A stretch of 64,000 nucleotides of DNA from Actinokineospora terrae (GCF_900111175.1 NZ_FOGI01000001.1:482194-546193); one strand, 5' to 3'. Counted from the first letter of the stretch, positions 9,169 through 17,928 are shown. Translations and numbers: made by a program. The notes: generated by a model from the sequence alone, not told the origin.

Positions 9169-9983
9169 CCGAGGAGGAACCCGCGGTCGCGGTGAGCGGT
9201 CGGTTCACCGTGCGGCTGTCGAACTTCGAGGGCCCGTTCGACCTGCTGCTGCAGCTGATCTCCCAGCACCAGATGGACGTCACCGAGGTGGCGCTGCACC
9301 GGGTCACCGACGACTTCATCGCCCACATCCGCGCGCTCGGCGACGACTGGAGCCTCGACGAGACCACCGAGTTCCTCGTCGTCGCCGCCACCCTGCTCGA
9401 CCTCAAGGCCGCCAGGCTGCTGCCCGCAGGCGACGTCGAGGACGAGGAGGACCTGGCGCTGCTGGAGGCCCGGGACCTGCTGTTCGCGCGGCTGCTGCAA
9501 TACCGGGCGTACAAGCAGGTCGCGGCCCTGTTCAGCGAACTGGAGGCGGGGGCGCTGCGGCGGTACCCGCGGTCGGTGGCGCTGGAGGACCGGTTCCAGG
9601 AACTGCTGCCCGAGGTGCTGATCGGCGTCGACCCGGAGCGCTTCGCCGCCATCGCCGCCGCGGTGTTCCGGCCCAAGCCGCCGCCGGTCGTCTCCCTCGA
9701 CCACCTGCACATGGGGCGGGTGTCGGTCCGGGAGACCGCGGCGCTGCTGCGGGTCAAGCTGGCGGAGCTGGGGCGGGCGAGCTTCTCCGAGCTGGTGGCC
9801 GACTGCGAGCACACCATCGAGATCGTGGCCCGCTTCCTGGCGCTGCTGGAGCTGTACCGGGAGGCGACGGTGCTGTTCGAGCAGCCCGACGCGTTGGGGG
9901 ACCTGCACGTGGAGTGGACCGGCGGCGCGCTGACCGAGGCCGCCGCGGCACCGGTCGGCACCGAGGACGAGGACTATGGCTGA
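9165..9983 (+). CDS. scpA: segregation and condensation protein A
   Basis: The kleisin subunit of the bacterial SMC-ScpAB condensin, 272 residues. The N-terminus has the family signature FTVRLSNFEGPFDLLLQLI and then VTEVALHRVTDDFIAHI. A helical linker with an acidic run (DVEDEEDLALLEARDLLFARLLQYRAYK) follows, and the C-terminal winged helix (FSELVADCEHTIEIVARFLALLELYRE) binds the SMC head. The start overlaps the upstream gene by four bases and the stop overlaps scpB by eight bases. Confidence 0.95.
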   Translation: MTEEEPAVAVSGRFTVRLSNFEGPFDLLLQLISQHQMDVTEVALHRVTDDFIAHIRALGDDWSLDETTEFLVVAATLLDLKAARLLPAGDVEDEEDLALLEARDLLFARLLQYRAYKQVAALFSELEAGALRRYPRSVALEDRFQELLPEVLIGVDPERFAAIAAAVFRPKPPPVVSLDHLHMGRVSVRETAALLRVKLAELGRASFSELVADCEHTIEIVARFLALLELYREATVLFEQPDALGDLHVEWTGGALTEAAAAPVGTEDEDYG

Positions 9984-10803
9984 CAACGACCAGACCGAGA
10001 CCCCTGCCGTGGTGGACGAGGTGGCAGTGGACGGGGATGCCACGCCGGTAGACCAAGAGGCTCCGGTGGACCAAGAGGCACCGGTGGACCAGGCGGCTCC
10101 GGTAGATCAAGACGTGCCGGTGGGCGAAGAGGCTCCGGTGGGGCAAGAGGCACCGGTGGGCGATGAGGCACCGGTGGACCACGACGTGGCGGTGGATGAC
10201 GAGGCCGCGCCTGAGGCGGACGCTGATCTGGTGCAGACCGGGTCGGGGTTCCCGGACCTCACCGAGGACGCCGAGTTCGAGTCCGCGCTGGAGGCCGTGC
10301 TGCTGGTCGTCGACTCGCCCGCGGAGGAAGAACTGCTCGCGACCGCGACCGACCAGCCGGTGCGGCGGGTCCGGGAGACGCTGCGGCGCATCGCGGCCCG
10401 TTACACCGAGCAGGGCAGTGGGATCGACCTCCGGCGGGTCGGTGAGGGGTGGCGGTTCTTCACCCGTGACCGGTACGCGCCGGTCGTGGAGAAGCTGCTA
10501 CTCGATGGCCAGCGGGCGAAGCTCACCAGGGCCGCTTTGGAGACACTGGCCGTCATCGCCTACCGTCAGCCGGTGACCCGGTCCCGGGTCGCCGCGGTGC
10601 GCGGGGTGAACGTCGACGGCGTCATCCGCACCCTGGTGGTGCGCGGGCTGATCGAGGAGACCGGGACCGATCCCGAGACGGGTGGGATCCTGTACCGCAC
10701 GACCGAGTTGTTCCTGGAGCGGTTGGGGCTGTCCTCGCTGGAGGACCTGCCCCCGATCGCCCCGTTGCTGCCAGAAGTGGATGCGATCGACGATGTCAAC
10801 TAG
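9976..10803 (+). CDS. scpB: segregation and condensation protein B with acidic repeat N-terminus
   Basis: A 275-residue ScpB, the winged-helix dimer partner of ScpA. The conserved part begins near residue 95 (FESALEAVLLVVDSPA) and continues through RAALETLAVIAYRQPVTRSRVAAVRGV to LFLERLGLSSLEDLPPI. Residues 24-77 are an unusual acidic extension of nine six-residue repeats of the type PVDQEA. The gene overlaps scpA by eight bases and rluB by eleven. The repeat tail is not part of the core fold and should be disordered. Confidence 0.93.
   Translation: MADNDQTETPAVVDEVAVDGDATPVDQEAPVDQEAPVDQAAPVDQDVPVGEEAPVGQEAPVGDEAPVDHDVAVDDEAAPEADADLVQTGSGFPDLTEDAEFESALEAVLLVVDSPAEEELLATATDQPVRRVRETLRRIAARYTEQGSGIDLRRVGEGWRFFTRDRYAPVVEKLLLDGQRAKLTRAALETLAVIAYRQPVTRSRVAAVRGVNVDGVIRTLVVRGLIEETGTDPETGGILYRTTELFLERLGLSSLEDLPPIAPLLPEVDAIDDVN
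10045..10206 (+). repeat. nine 18-bp tandem repeats inside scpB
   Basis: Nine in-frame 18-base units of the form CCGGTGGACCAAGAGGCA encode PVDQEA-like hexapeptides. The units are still recognisable as DNA copies but differ by one to several bases, so the array is not brand new. It could change length by slippage. Confidence 0.85.
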
Positions 10804-11530
10804 CCCAGAGGGCGTCCGGCTGCAGAAGGTCCTCTCCAGTGCCGGGGTGGCCTCGCGCCGCGCGGCCGAGGACCTCATCGACCAGGGCCGGGTCAGCGTC
10901 GACGGCGAGGTCGTGCGCGAGCAGGGCAAGCGCGTCGACCCCGACGCCGTGGTCATCCACGTCGACGGCGTGCGCGTGGTGGTCCGGGAGGACCGCGTCT
11001 ACCTCGCGCTGAACAAGCCGCGCGGCGTGCACAGCACCATGGAGGACGACCGCCGCCGCCCGTGCGTCGGCGACTACCTGCGCGACCGCAGCGACCGCCT
11101 CTTCCACGTCGGCCGCCTCGACGCCGACACCGAGGGCTTGCTGCTGTTCACCAACGACGGCGACCTCGCCCACCGCCTGATGCACCCCTCGTTCCAGGTC
11201 CTCAAGACCTACCTCGCCGAGGTCCCCGGCCCAGTCGCCCGCGACGTGGGCAAACGCCTCCGCGACGGCGTGATGCTCGACGACGGCCCCGCCTCCGCGG
11301 ATTCCTTCCGCCTGGTCGACAGCTACGCGGGCAAGGCCCTGGTCGAGGTGGTCCTGCACGAGGGCCGCAAGCACATCGTCCGCCGCATGCTGGAGGAAGT
11401 CGGCCACCCCGTCCTCCAGCTGGTCCGAACCCAAATAGCCGACGTCCGCCTCGGCAACCAGCGCCCAGGCTCCCTCCGAGCCCTCAACCGCACCGAGGTA
11501 GGCGCCCTCTACACCGCCGTCAACATGTAA
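10793..11530 (+). CDS. rluB: 23S rRNA pseudouridine synthase RluB type
   Basis: A 245-residue RsuA/RluB-family pseudouridine synthase. The N-terminal S4 RNA-binding domain reads VRLQKVLSSAGVASRRAAEDLIDQGRVSVDG. The catalytic Asp sits in GRLDADTEGLLLFTNDG, and the C-terminal HEGRKHIVRRMLEEVGHPV is characteristic. The start ATG at 10793 lies eleven bases inside the scpB end. In mycobacteria cmk and der follow; here they do not, and the gene ends at a perfect hairpin. Confidence 0.93.
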   Translation: MSTSPEGVRLQKVLSSAGVASRRAAEDLIDQGRVSVDGEVVREQGKRVDPDAVVIHVDGVRVVVREDRVYLALNKPRGVHSTMEDDRRRPCVGDYLRDRSDRLFHVGRLDADTEGLLLFTNDGDLAHRLMHPSFQVLKTYLAEVPGPVARDVGKRLRDGVMLDDGPASADSFRLVDSYAGKALVEVVLHEGRKHIVRRMLEEVGHPVLQLVRTQIADVRLGNQRPGSLRALNRTEVGALYTAVNM

Positions 11531-11557
11531 CCCACCCCGGCACCCGCATTGTTCACT

Positions 11558-11587
11558 GAAGAGGCCGTCAATCATGACGGCCTCTTC
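11558..11587 (+). terminator. terminator after rluB
   Basis: GAAGAGGCCGTCA at 11558-11570 pairs perfectly with TGACGGCCTCTTC at 11575-11587 around a four-base loop. It separates the conserved block from the DUF262-ATPase insert. I see no gene in 11588-11760. Confidence 0.75.
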
Positions 11588-11760
11588 GTCGTCGAATCAG
11601 CCGACTGCGGCTGGCGGTGATCGCCATGATGTCCGGTCGATCGGTGAACGACGCCCTCGTCCTCTGGCTGGTCCTGTGATTCGGGAGCCGAGCCTGCGAG
11701 TAAGATCGAACTTCCGCGCCTGGTGGGCGTTGCCAGGAGGCGAGAGCCTGTGGAGGGTGG

Positions 11761-12915
11761 TTGAAGTTCAACACGAGCGACCCCGACATCTCGACCATCG
11801 TGAACCGCATCGAGGACGGCACATACGACCTTCAGCCGGATTTCCAGCGCGGCGAGGTGTGGACGCGAAGCAAGAAGCAGAGATTGATCGACAGCATCCT
11901 CCGCGAGTGGCACATTCCGCCAATCCACCTGGTCGAAAAGGAAGACAATACGTTTGACGTCCTGGACGGCCAGCAGCGCTTGACGGCGATACGCGACTTC
12001 GTGCGCAACGAGTTTCCCGTCGATGGCCGGATCGAGCCGAACGATGCCTCGATCGTCACCCTCCATGACTTCACGTACGATCAGCTCCCGCCGTCGCAGA
12101 TGCGAAAGTTCAACCAGTTCTCCATCCGGGTCTTCGCGTTGACCAACTACACGTCAGACGAGCCGCACGAACTGTTCTTCCGTTTGAACCAGCCCACGAT
12201 CCTCACTGAGGCGGAGAAGCGCAACGCTTTCATCGGCGGGCCTCGCAACCAGGTTCGCGAGTTGGTCTCCTGGGCCGTCGAACGCGGTCTGGTCGCGGAG
12301 CGGATCGGCTTCTCGAACGCGCGGATGGCATACGACGATCTGATCGCGCGCTTCCTGCTGACCCTGGAGAAGCGCACGTTGACGGAGAAGGTGACCGCTC
12401 AGCGCATCACCAACCGCTACCGGGCGCCTGTGATGTTTCCCGACACCACAGTGGCCCAAGCGAAGGAGTCGCTCCAGTTCGTGCTCGACCTCCCCTTCCT
12501 CGGGCGAGGGGGCTCGCGGCGTCCCAACAAGGCCACGATCCACACCTGGTTGTGCATGGCCGCCAAGTTGCATCGTCACAGCAGCCTGGACGTCTACGGA
12601 GCCGCGCTCGCCGACATCATCGACCTCGTCGAGCAGAGCCGGGCCAAGCCCGGCCCGAGTCTCTACCGCGCTCGCCATGTCCTCTCGGTGTTCAACGATC
12701 GCGCCACATCCCGCGTTGCCGACGTGTCATCGGTCGTCTTGCGGGATCTCACGGCGTGGATGTTGTTCGTTGAACGCGTTCCCATGGCGGCGGCCGCGGG
12801 GCCGTTTATCGACGAACTCGAACAGGCCTGGAAACACGTTGATCAACCCGATTTGGATCGGTCGCTGTACGAGTTCGCGGTGAGGCAGAAGTGGGGGGAC
12901 AACCCGTGGCTCTGA
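11761..12915 (+). CDS. DUF262 (GmrSD N-terminal-like) protein
   Basis: A 384-residue DUF262 protein. Key motifs are visible: DFQRGEVWT (residues 27-35), HIPPIHL (51-57), the DGQQRLTAIRDF box (69-80) and LNQPTILTEAEKRNAF. DUF262 is a ParB/Srx-like fold that binds or hydrolyses nucleotides in defence proteins such as GmrSD, BrxU and SspE. Those usually carry a C-terminal HNH nuclease (DUF1524), which I do not see here; residues 200-384 are helical and unassigned. The TTG start follows GGAGG at 11753-11757. The gene is coupled to the ATPase gene by a ten-base overlap. Its base composition is clearly lower in GC than the neighbours, suggesting acquisition. Confidence 0.85.
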   Translation: MKFNTSDPDISTIVNRIEDGTYDLQPDFQRGEVWTRSKKQRLIDSILREWHIPPIHLVEKEDNTFDVLDGQQRLTAIRDFVRNEFPVDGRIEPNDASIVTLHDFTYDQLPPSQMRKFNQFSIRVFALTNYTSDEPHELFFRLNQPTILTEAEKRNAFIGGPRNQVRELVSWAVERGLVAERIGFSNARMAYDDLIARFLLTLEKRTLTEKVTAQRITNRYRAPVMFPDTTVAQAKESLQFVLDLPFLGRGGSRRPNKATIHTWLCMAAKLHRHSSLDVYGAALADIIDLVEQSRAKPGPSLYRARHVLSVFNDRATSRVADVSSVVLRDLTAWMLFVERVPMAAAAGPFIDELEQAWKHVDQPDLDRSLYEFAVRQKWGDNPWL

Positions 12916-14360
12916 GGCAGGCGGCGAGAGAGCGCACGCTCCGGAAGATGTCGAACCGTCCGTACACCACTCGGCTCGCGAAGGCCGAGTTCCACGGGGG
13001 CGGACAGGTCTTCGAGCTCACTTTCGGGCCTGGCGTCACCGTGCTGTGCGGCGGAAACGGTGCCGGGAAGTCCCGAACCCTGGGTGCGTTGATCAGGTGT
13101 ATCGCTTCGGGTGATGATACAGATAACCAGGTGTACTCGCCGGAGTTGCCGCATTGGCTCTCGTCTGTCTCCGTCGCCGGGAGCACGGCGGGCGAAGAGT
13201 GGACGATCGAGTTCGACGGCAGGACGCACAACCGATCGGGCCGGGTCCCCGCAGCGGTCGTCTACATCGATCCTTCGATGGAGACTGAGACGCTGATTCG
13301 GAGATTCCGCGATGACGACAACCGGGAAGACCTCAAGGAAGGCGTCGACCCGGCTCCGCTGCACGACAACGACGTCCTGCGGATCGGCTACATCCTGCGC
13401 CGCTCGTACACGGCCATCCGGGTGTACGAGGTCACAGCATTCAGCGAGGACGACACCCCCACTCCCTACTTCGAGGTCGACGCCCACGGTCACTCCTACG
13501 ACCTGCTCGGAATGGGTCGCGGTGAACTGATGGCTACTTACCTGCTGTGGCGGCTGCGTGACCTCGAGCCGGGCACGGTGGTGCTCATCGAGGAGCCGGA
13601 GAGCCATCTGGCGGCCTTCTCGCAGCGAGCGTTGATCGACGCCATGGTGTCGTTCGCCGCCGACCGGGATCTCACCATGGTCATCTCGAGCCACTCGCCC
13701 GGCTTGATCAACTCCCTGCCCGACGACAATGTCGTGCTCCTCAAGGGACCGCCGGAGCAGGGCTTCCGGCAGGGCATGGGCATTCCCGCGATCACCGGTT
13801 TCCTGGGGATCCCAGCCACTCGAAACGCAATTGTGGTGGTGGAGGACCTCGTCGCCGCGCAAGTCCTGCGGGCCCTGCTCCAAGCCGTTGCGCCCGCCTT
13901 TGCCGCTGTCGTGAGTATCAGGTACGCGCACACAGGCGAGTCAGGAGTGCACAGGGTCCTCGGCGAGCTGCGGCACATCGCCCCGGACGGGTTCGCGCTG
14001 GTCGGCATCCTCGACGGCGACCAGCGCGGCAAGACCGATGATACGAACCGGCTTTGGCACCTCCCAGGCACTGTGGCGCCGGAGGCGTTGCTGCGCGGTG
14101 CTGCGGAGCGGTGGAGGGCTGACACCGCCACGACGTGGACCCCGAATCTCCCCGGCGGCGTTGAACGTCTTCGGATGGCGCTGGAGAACCTGGCGGGTCA
14201 GGAACACCACGATTGGCTGATGGGGCTCGGCAAGCACTACGGCGACACCGCTCAGGTGATCAGCGCCGTGGTGGACCTCGTCCTTGACGACGAGCAGCAC
14301 CGACGTGAAGCCGAGGAACTCGCGGACTGGTTGAAGCAACGATGCGACCCCGCACCGTGA
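12906..14360 (+). CDS. OLD-like AAA ATPase with TOPRIM-like C-terminus
   Basis: A 484-residue SMC-like AAA ATPase. Walker A GGNGAGKS is at about residues 49-56, a Gly-rich segment LLGMGRGELMATYL near 200, Walker B VVLIEEPE near 226 and the switch His in VISSHSPGLIN near 260. The C-terminal third has an acidic VVVEDLVAAQVLRALL (near 311) and GILDGDQRGK (near 366), resembling the Glu and DxD of a TOPRIM nuclease as in OLD-family proteins. GGGGGG at 12893-12898 favours GTG at 12906 over 12891. Overlap with the DUF262 gene implies one complex or pathway. TOPRIM assignment is my inference from two motifs. Confidence 0.82.
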   Translation: MALRQAARERTLRKMSNRPYTTRLAKAEFHGGGQVFELTFGPGVTVLCGGNGAGKSRTLGALIRCIASGDDTDNQVYSPELPHWLSSVSVAGSTAGEEWTIEFDGRTHNRSGRVPAAVVYIDPSMETETLIRRFRDDDNREDLKEGVDPAPLHDNDVLRIGYILRRSYTAIRVYEVTAFSEDDTPTPYFEVDAHGHSYDLLGMGRGELMATYLLWRLRDLEPGTVVLIEEPESHLAAFSQRALIDAMVSFAADRDLTMVISSHSPGLINSLPDDNVVLLKGPPEQGFRQGMGIPAITGFLGIPATRNAIVVVEDLVAAQVLRALLQAVAPAFAAVVSIRYAHTGESGVHRVLGELRHIAPDGFALVGILDGDQRGKTDDTNRLWHLPGTVAPEALLRGAAERWRADTATTWTPNLPGGVERLRMALENLAGQEHHDWLMGLGKHYGDTAQVISAVVDLVLDDEQHRREAEELADWLKQRCDPAP

Positions 14361-14462
14361 CACCTTCGCCCAGGTCGGCGCTTGCTCGCGGCCCGCGTAC
14401 GAGTTGTGACGCACAGTGTGAGATCCCCCCACTCTGTCAGTCCCCCACGGCATGATCCCCCC

Positions 14463-15029
14463 ATGACCGACGAGGGGTTCTGGCAGTTGATCGGTCGGGC
14501 CACGGAGCAGCCTGGGGATCGGGACGAGCAGAGCGAGTGGCTGACCGAGGAGTTGACGCGGTTGCCGGTGGGGGAGGTGGTGGAGTTCGCGCGGCGGTTG
14601 GCGGAGGTCAGGCGGCGGGCGGACACCTGGACGATGTGGGCGGCGGCGCACCTGATCGAGGAGGGGTGTTCGGCGGACGGGTTCTGCTACTTCCAGTTGT
14701 GGTTGTTGACGCTGGGGCGCGAGGTGTTCGAGCGGGCGGTCGCGGATCCGGACAGCCTGGCCGAGGTGCCCGGGGTGTTGGCGTTGGCGGGGCGGCCGAT
14801 GCGGGAGTGGTCGGACCAGGACTGGCCGGAGTGGGAGAGCCTGGACTTCGCCGCGCACGAGGCGCACCAGGAGGTGACCGGGGTGGAGTCCGGGCTGGAG
14901 CGGCTCGGGTTGCCCGGGGCGGCGGCCACGCCGGTCGACGCGGAGTGGGACATCGAGGACGAGGACGAGGTGCGGGCCAGGCTGCCGCGGCTGTGGTCGC
15001 TGTTCGCCGCGGCACGCGCGCACGTCTGA
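14463..15029 (+). CDS. DUF4240 protein
   Basis: A 188-residue acidic soluble protein opening MTDEGFWQLIGRA and containing EVVEFARRLAEVRRRADTWTMWAAAHLIEEGCSADGFCYFQLWLL, the pattern of DUF4240 proteins common in actinomycetes. Function is unknown; related domains appear near toxin or immunity genes in some genomes. The codon use here is richer in TTG and GCG than in neighbours. It has its own short upstream region (14361-14462) after the ATPase gene and is probably not part of that module. Confidence 0.8.
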   Translation: MTDEGFWQLIGRATEQPGDRDEQSEWLTEELTRLPVGEVVEFARRLAEVRRRADTWTMWAAAHLIEEGCSADGFCYFQLWLLTLGREVFERAVADPDSLAEVPGVLALAGRPMREWSDQDWPEWESLDFAAHEAHQEVTGVESGLERLGLPGAAATPVDAEWDIEDEDEVRARLPRLWSLFAAARAHV

Positions 15030-15055
15030 AGGAACGAAACGGGCACCGGGCTTGT

Positions 15056-15061
15056 TACCGT
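15056..15061 (+). promoter_or_regulatory. -10 element of the antiporter operon
   Basis: TACCGT ends six bases before the GTG start at 15068, suggesting a leaderless transcript. Confidence 0.4.
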
Positions 15062-15067
15062 GGTGTG

Positions 15068-15541
15068 GTGAACGTCGAGGTGACCCCGCTGCCGGGGATC
15101 GGGACCCGTCATGACTTCGTGTCGCGCACCGGGCGGCGCATCGGTGTGATCACGCACCGGGACGGCCACTTCGACCTGGTCGTGTCCCGCCACGACGACC
15201 CGGACTCGTGCGTGGCCTCCATCCCGCTGACCGTGGAGGAGTCCGCCGCGCTGGCCAACCTGCTCGGCGCGCCGAACCTGGTCGCCCAGCTGCGCGACCA
15301 GGCCCCCGGGGTGAGCACCCGGCAGCTGCCGATCGCGCCGAACTCCCCGTACGACGGCCGCACCCTCGGCGACACCGCGCTGCGCACCCGCACCGCGGTG
15401 TCCGTGGTGGCCGTGGTCCGCGCGGGCACCGTGCACCCCTCGCCGCAGCCCGACTTCGCGCTCGGCGGCGGCGACCTGTTAGTGACGGTCGGCACGGGCG
15501 ACGGCCTGGCCAAGGCCGCCGAAGTCCTCGAACGCGGCTGA
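15068..15541 (+). CDS. regulatory subunit of a K+/H+ antiporter (TrkA-C domain)
   Basis: A 157-residue cytoplasmic protein. The N-terminal half (VTPLPGIGTRHDFVSRTGRRIGVI) and the C-terminal TrkA-C-like half (YDGRTLGDTALRTRTAVSVVAVVRAG, then FALGGGDLLVTVGTGDGLAKA) match KhtT-type regulators of cation/proton antiporters. Such subunits gate the membrane partner in response to cyclic dinucleotide, nucleotide or pH. The antiporter gene follows 14 bases after the stop. It ends with the usual short tail after the RCK C-lobe. Confidence 0.88.
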   Translation: MNVEVTPLPGIGTRHDFVSRTGRRIGVITHRDGHFDLVVSRHDDPDSCVASIPLTVEESAALANLLGAPNLVAQLRDQAPGVSTRQLPIAPNSPYDGRTLGDTALRTRTAVSVVAVVRAGTVHPSPQPDFALGGGDLLVTVGTGDGLAKAAEVLERG

Positions 15542-15555
15542 GCGGGGCAAGGCTC

Positions 15556-16734
15556 TTGCACGATTCCTCCATCTCGTTGATCGAGCTGGGCGCTGTCTTC
15601 TTCGGGCTGGGTGTGCTCGGACGGCTTGCCTGGCGCATCGGCGTGTCCCCGATCCCGCTGTACCTGGTCGGCGGGATCGCGTTCGGCGCTGGCGGCCTGG
15701 TGCCTTTAGAAGGCATCGAGGGGTTCACCGAGATCGCCAGCGAGATCGGCGTCGTGCTGCTGTTGCTGCTGCTCGGCCTGGAGTACTCGGCCGCGGAGCT
15801 GGTGACCGGGCTGAAACGGTCCTGGGTCGCCGGGGTCGTCGACATCGTGCTCAACGCCGTGCCCGGCGCCGCGGTCGCGTTGTGGCTCGGCTGGGGTCCG
15901 GTCGGCGCGCTGGCGATGGCGGGCGTCACCTACATCTCGTCGTCCGGGATCATCGCGAAGGTTCTCGGCGACCTGGGGCGGCTGGGCAACCGCGAGACGC
16001 CCGTCGTGCTGTCGATCCTGGTGTTCGAGGACCTGGCGATGGCCGTCTACCTGCCGATCCTCACCGCGCTGCTGGCCGGGGCGACCCTGCTCGGCGGGCT
16101 CACCGCGGTCGGGGTGTCACTGGTCGCGGTCACCGTCGTGCTCGTGATCGCGCTGCGCTTCGGCCGGTACGTCTCGGTGCTGGTCGACAGCCCGGAGCCC
16201 GAGGTGTTCCTGCTGCGCGTCCTCGGCGCCGCGCTCCTGGTCGCCGGCCTCGCCTCGCAGTTGCAGGTGTCAGCGGCGGTGGGCGCGTTCCTGCTCGGCA
16301 TCGCCATCTCCGGTTCGACCGCGGAGAACGCCACCAAGCTGCTCGAACCCCTGCGCGACCTGTTCGCCGCGATGTTCTTCGTGGTCTTCGGCCTCAACAC
16401 CGATCCCCGCAGCATCCCGCCGGTCCTGGGCTTCGCGGTGGCCCTCGCCGTGGTCACCACGGTCACCAAGATCGGCACCGGCTGGTTCGCCGCCAGCAGG
16501 CAGGGCATCGCGACCCTCGGCAAGGCCAGGGCGGGGGCCGCGCTGGTGGCGCGCGGCGAGTTCTCCATCGTCATCGCGGGCCTGGCGGTCAGCGCGGGGG
16601 CCGTGGACAACCAACTGGCCGCCCTCGCCACCGCGTACGTGCTGCTGATGGCCATCATCGGCCCGGTCGCCGCGCGCGTCGTCGAACCCGTCACCCGTGT
16701 GTTCATGCGCAAGCCCCGCCCTGCCACGGCCTAG
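15556..16734 (+). CDS. CPA2-family K+/H+ antiporter
   Basis: A 392-residue membrane protein with about 12 helices and no RCK domain of its own. The KefB-type pattern is clear: IGVSPIPLYLVGGIAFG, EIGVVLLLLLLGLEYS, VTYISSSGIIAKVLGDLGR and SAAVGAFLLGIAISGS. It should exchange K+ (or Na+) for protons across the cell membrane under control of the adjacent TrkA-C protein. The TTG start at 15556 follows GGGGCAAGG at 15543-15552. The stop abuts a hairpin shared with the convergent DUF1015 gene. Confidence 0.9.
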   Translation: MHDSSISLIELGAVFFGLGVLGRLAWRIGVSPIPLYLVGGIAFGAGGLVPLEGIEGFTEIASEIGVVLLLLLLGLEYSAAELVTGLKRSWVAGVVDIVLNAVPGAAVALWLGWGPVGALAMAGVTYISSSGIIAKVLGDLGRLGNRETPVVLSILVFEDLAMAVYLPILTALLAGATLLGGLTAVGVSLVAVTVVLVIALRFGRYVSVLVDSPEPEVFLLRVLGAALLVAGLASQLQVSAAVGAFLLGIAISGSTAENATKLLEPLRDLFAAMFFVVFGLNTDPRSIPPVLGFAVALAVVTTVTKIGTGWFAASRQGIATLGKARAGAALVARGEFSIVIAGLAVSAGAVDNQLAALATAYVLLMAIIGPVAARVVEPVTRVFMRKPRPATA

Positions 16735-16761
16735 CGACCTCCGGCGCCAAGCCGTGGCAGG
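16720..16761. terminator. bidirectional hairpin between convergent genes
   Basis: CCTGCCACGGC at 16720-16730 pairs perfectly with GCCGTGGCAGG at 16751-16761 across a 20-base loop, ending both the antiporter and the DUF1015 gene. The left arm overlaps the antiporter's last codons. Confidence 0.6.
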
Positions 16762-16767
16762 CGAGTC

Positions 16768-17928
16768 TCAGCGGTCGAGGTCGGCCAAGAGGAGTCCGCT
16801 GCGGGGCTTCGGCGTGAAGTAGGTGCTCTTGCGGGGCATCCGCCCGCCCGCCGCGTGGACGGCCAGGACCTGGGCGAGCGGCACCGGGGCGAGCCTGAGC
16901 ACGGCGTCCACCTCGGTGTCCGGTGCGCGGCCCTCGGGCAGGGGGCGGACGTGGGTGCCCTCCGGGTCGAGGTGCAGGGCCTGGCGCAGCAAGAGCGTCT
17001 CGACCTGGGCGTGGTCGAGGGCGGTGGACGGCGGCAGGTCGACGCACAGGGTCCGGCCGTGGGTCTCGACGACCACCGAGCCCGGGTGCTCGGGCGGTGC
17101 CGCGGCGGCGACCTCGGTGACCTGCAGGCCGATGGCGCGCCAGGCGGCGCTGAGGGCGTCCGCGTCGAGGCCGGTGCCGGTGAGGACGCGGTGGTAGCCG
17201 CCGATGCGCAGGCCGGGGCCCGCGGTGACCAGCGCGAGCAGCCCACCCAGGTCGGCCGCGGCCGCGGCGGCGACGCGGTGGTTGCCGTCGGCGACCATCA
17301 GCGGGCGGGCGGCGACCACCGACAGCACGGCGTCCTGGATCGGGCCGGGGCCCAGCAGCCACACCCGGTGCCTGCGGCCACCGCTGTCCACTGTGGAGAT
17401 CGCGGGCGCCCCGGCCGCGGCGATGGCCTGGTCGACGGTGTCGGTGAGCACCTGGCCGTCGACCACCGGGATCAGCAGCGCGGCACTGGTGGCGCACCCG
17501 AGTCCGGTGAGGACAGCGGCCCGCTCGGCCACGACCTCCGGGTAGACCTGCTCGCTGTGGCGCACCCACGACACCCCGTCCGCCCCGACCGCGGCCGGGT
17601 CGACCAGGCACAGCACGCCGGTGGCCGACCCGTCCGGACCGTCCACCCGGTAGGGCGCGATCACGTCCGCGACCGGCCGGTACGCGGTGCGGGTCAACTC
17701 CCGCAGCGTGCGCCGCGCCTCGGCGAGGACGTCGAGCAGGTCGTGCCCGGCGGCCAGCGCGGTCGGCGTGCGGTGCGGGTGCTGCACGGCCAGCAGCGAC
17801 CCCCGGGTCCCCGGCCGCGCCAACGCCGCCACCACCCGGTCGGCGTCAGCGAACTCGTCGACATCCGGCCCGGGCACCTCGCCGCGGACCAGCCAACCCC
17901 GCCTGATCGGGCGGACCCACTCGGTCAT
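16768..17928 (-). CDS. DUF1015 protein
   Basis: A 386-residue protein of the DUF1015 family. The signature VADGNHRVAAAAAADLGG is at about residues 218-235, after the WLLGPGPIQDAVL segment, and the N-terminal FADADRVVAALARP and VIAPYRV parts also fit. The family has a ParB/Srx-like fold related to small-molecule kinases such as SerK, but its role in actinomycetes is unknown. The start ATG at 17928 is chosen because the upstream reading lacks coding character. A TCCACWGTGGA palindrome lies at 17387-17397. Confidence 0.85.
   Translation of the reverse strand: MTEWVRPIRRGWLVRGEVPGPDVDEFADADRVVAALARPGTRGSLLAVQHPHRTPTALAAGHDLLDVLAEARRTLRELTRTAYRPVADVIAPYRVDGPDGSATGVLCLVDPAAVGADGVSWVRHSEQVYPEVVAERAAVLTGLGCATSAALLIPVVDGQVLTDTVDQAIAAAGAPAISTVDSGGRRHRVWLLGPGPIQDAVLSVVAARPLMVADGNHRVAAAAAADLGGLLALVTAGPGLRIGGYHRVLTGTGLDADALSAAWRAIGLQVTEVAAAAPPEHPGSVVVETHGRTLCVDLPPSTALDHAQVETLLLRQALHLDPEGTHVRPLPEGRAPDTEVDAVLRLAPVPLAQVLAVHAAGGRMPRKSTYFTPKPRSGLLLADLDR
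17387..17397. repeat. copy 3 of the TCCACWGTGGA palindrome
   Basis: TCCACTGTGGA within the DUF1015 gene; read on the minus strand it again encodes Ser-Thr-Val-Asp, with Thr as ACA. Confidence 0.8.
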
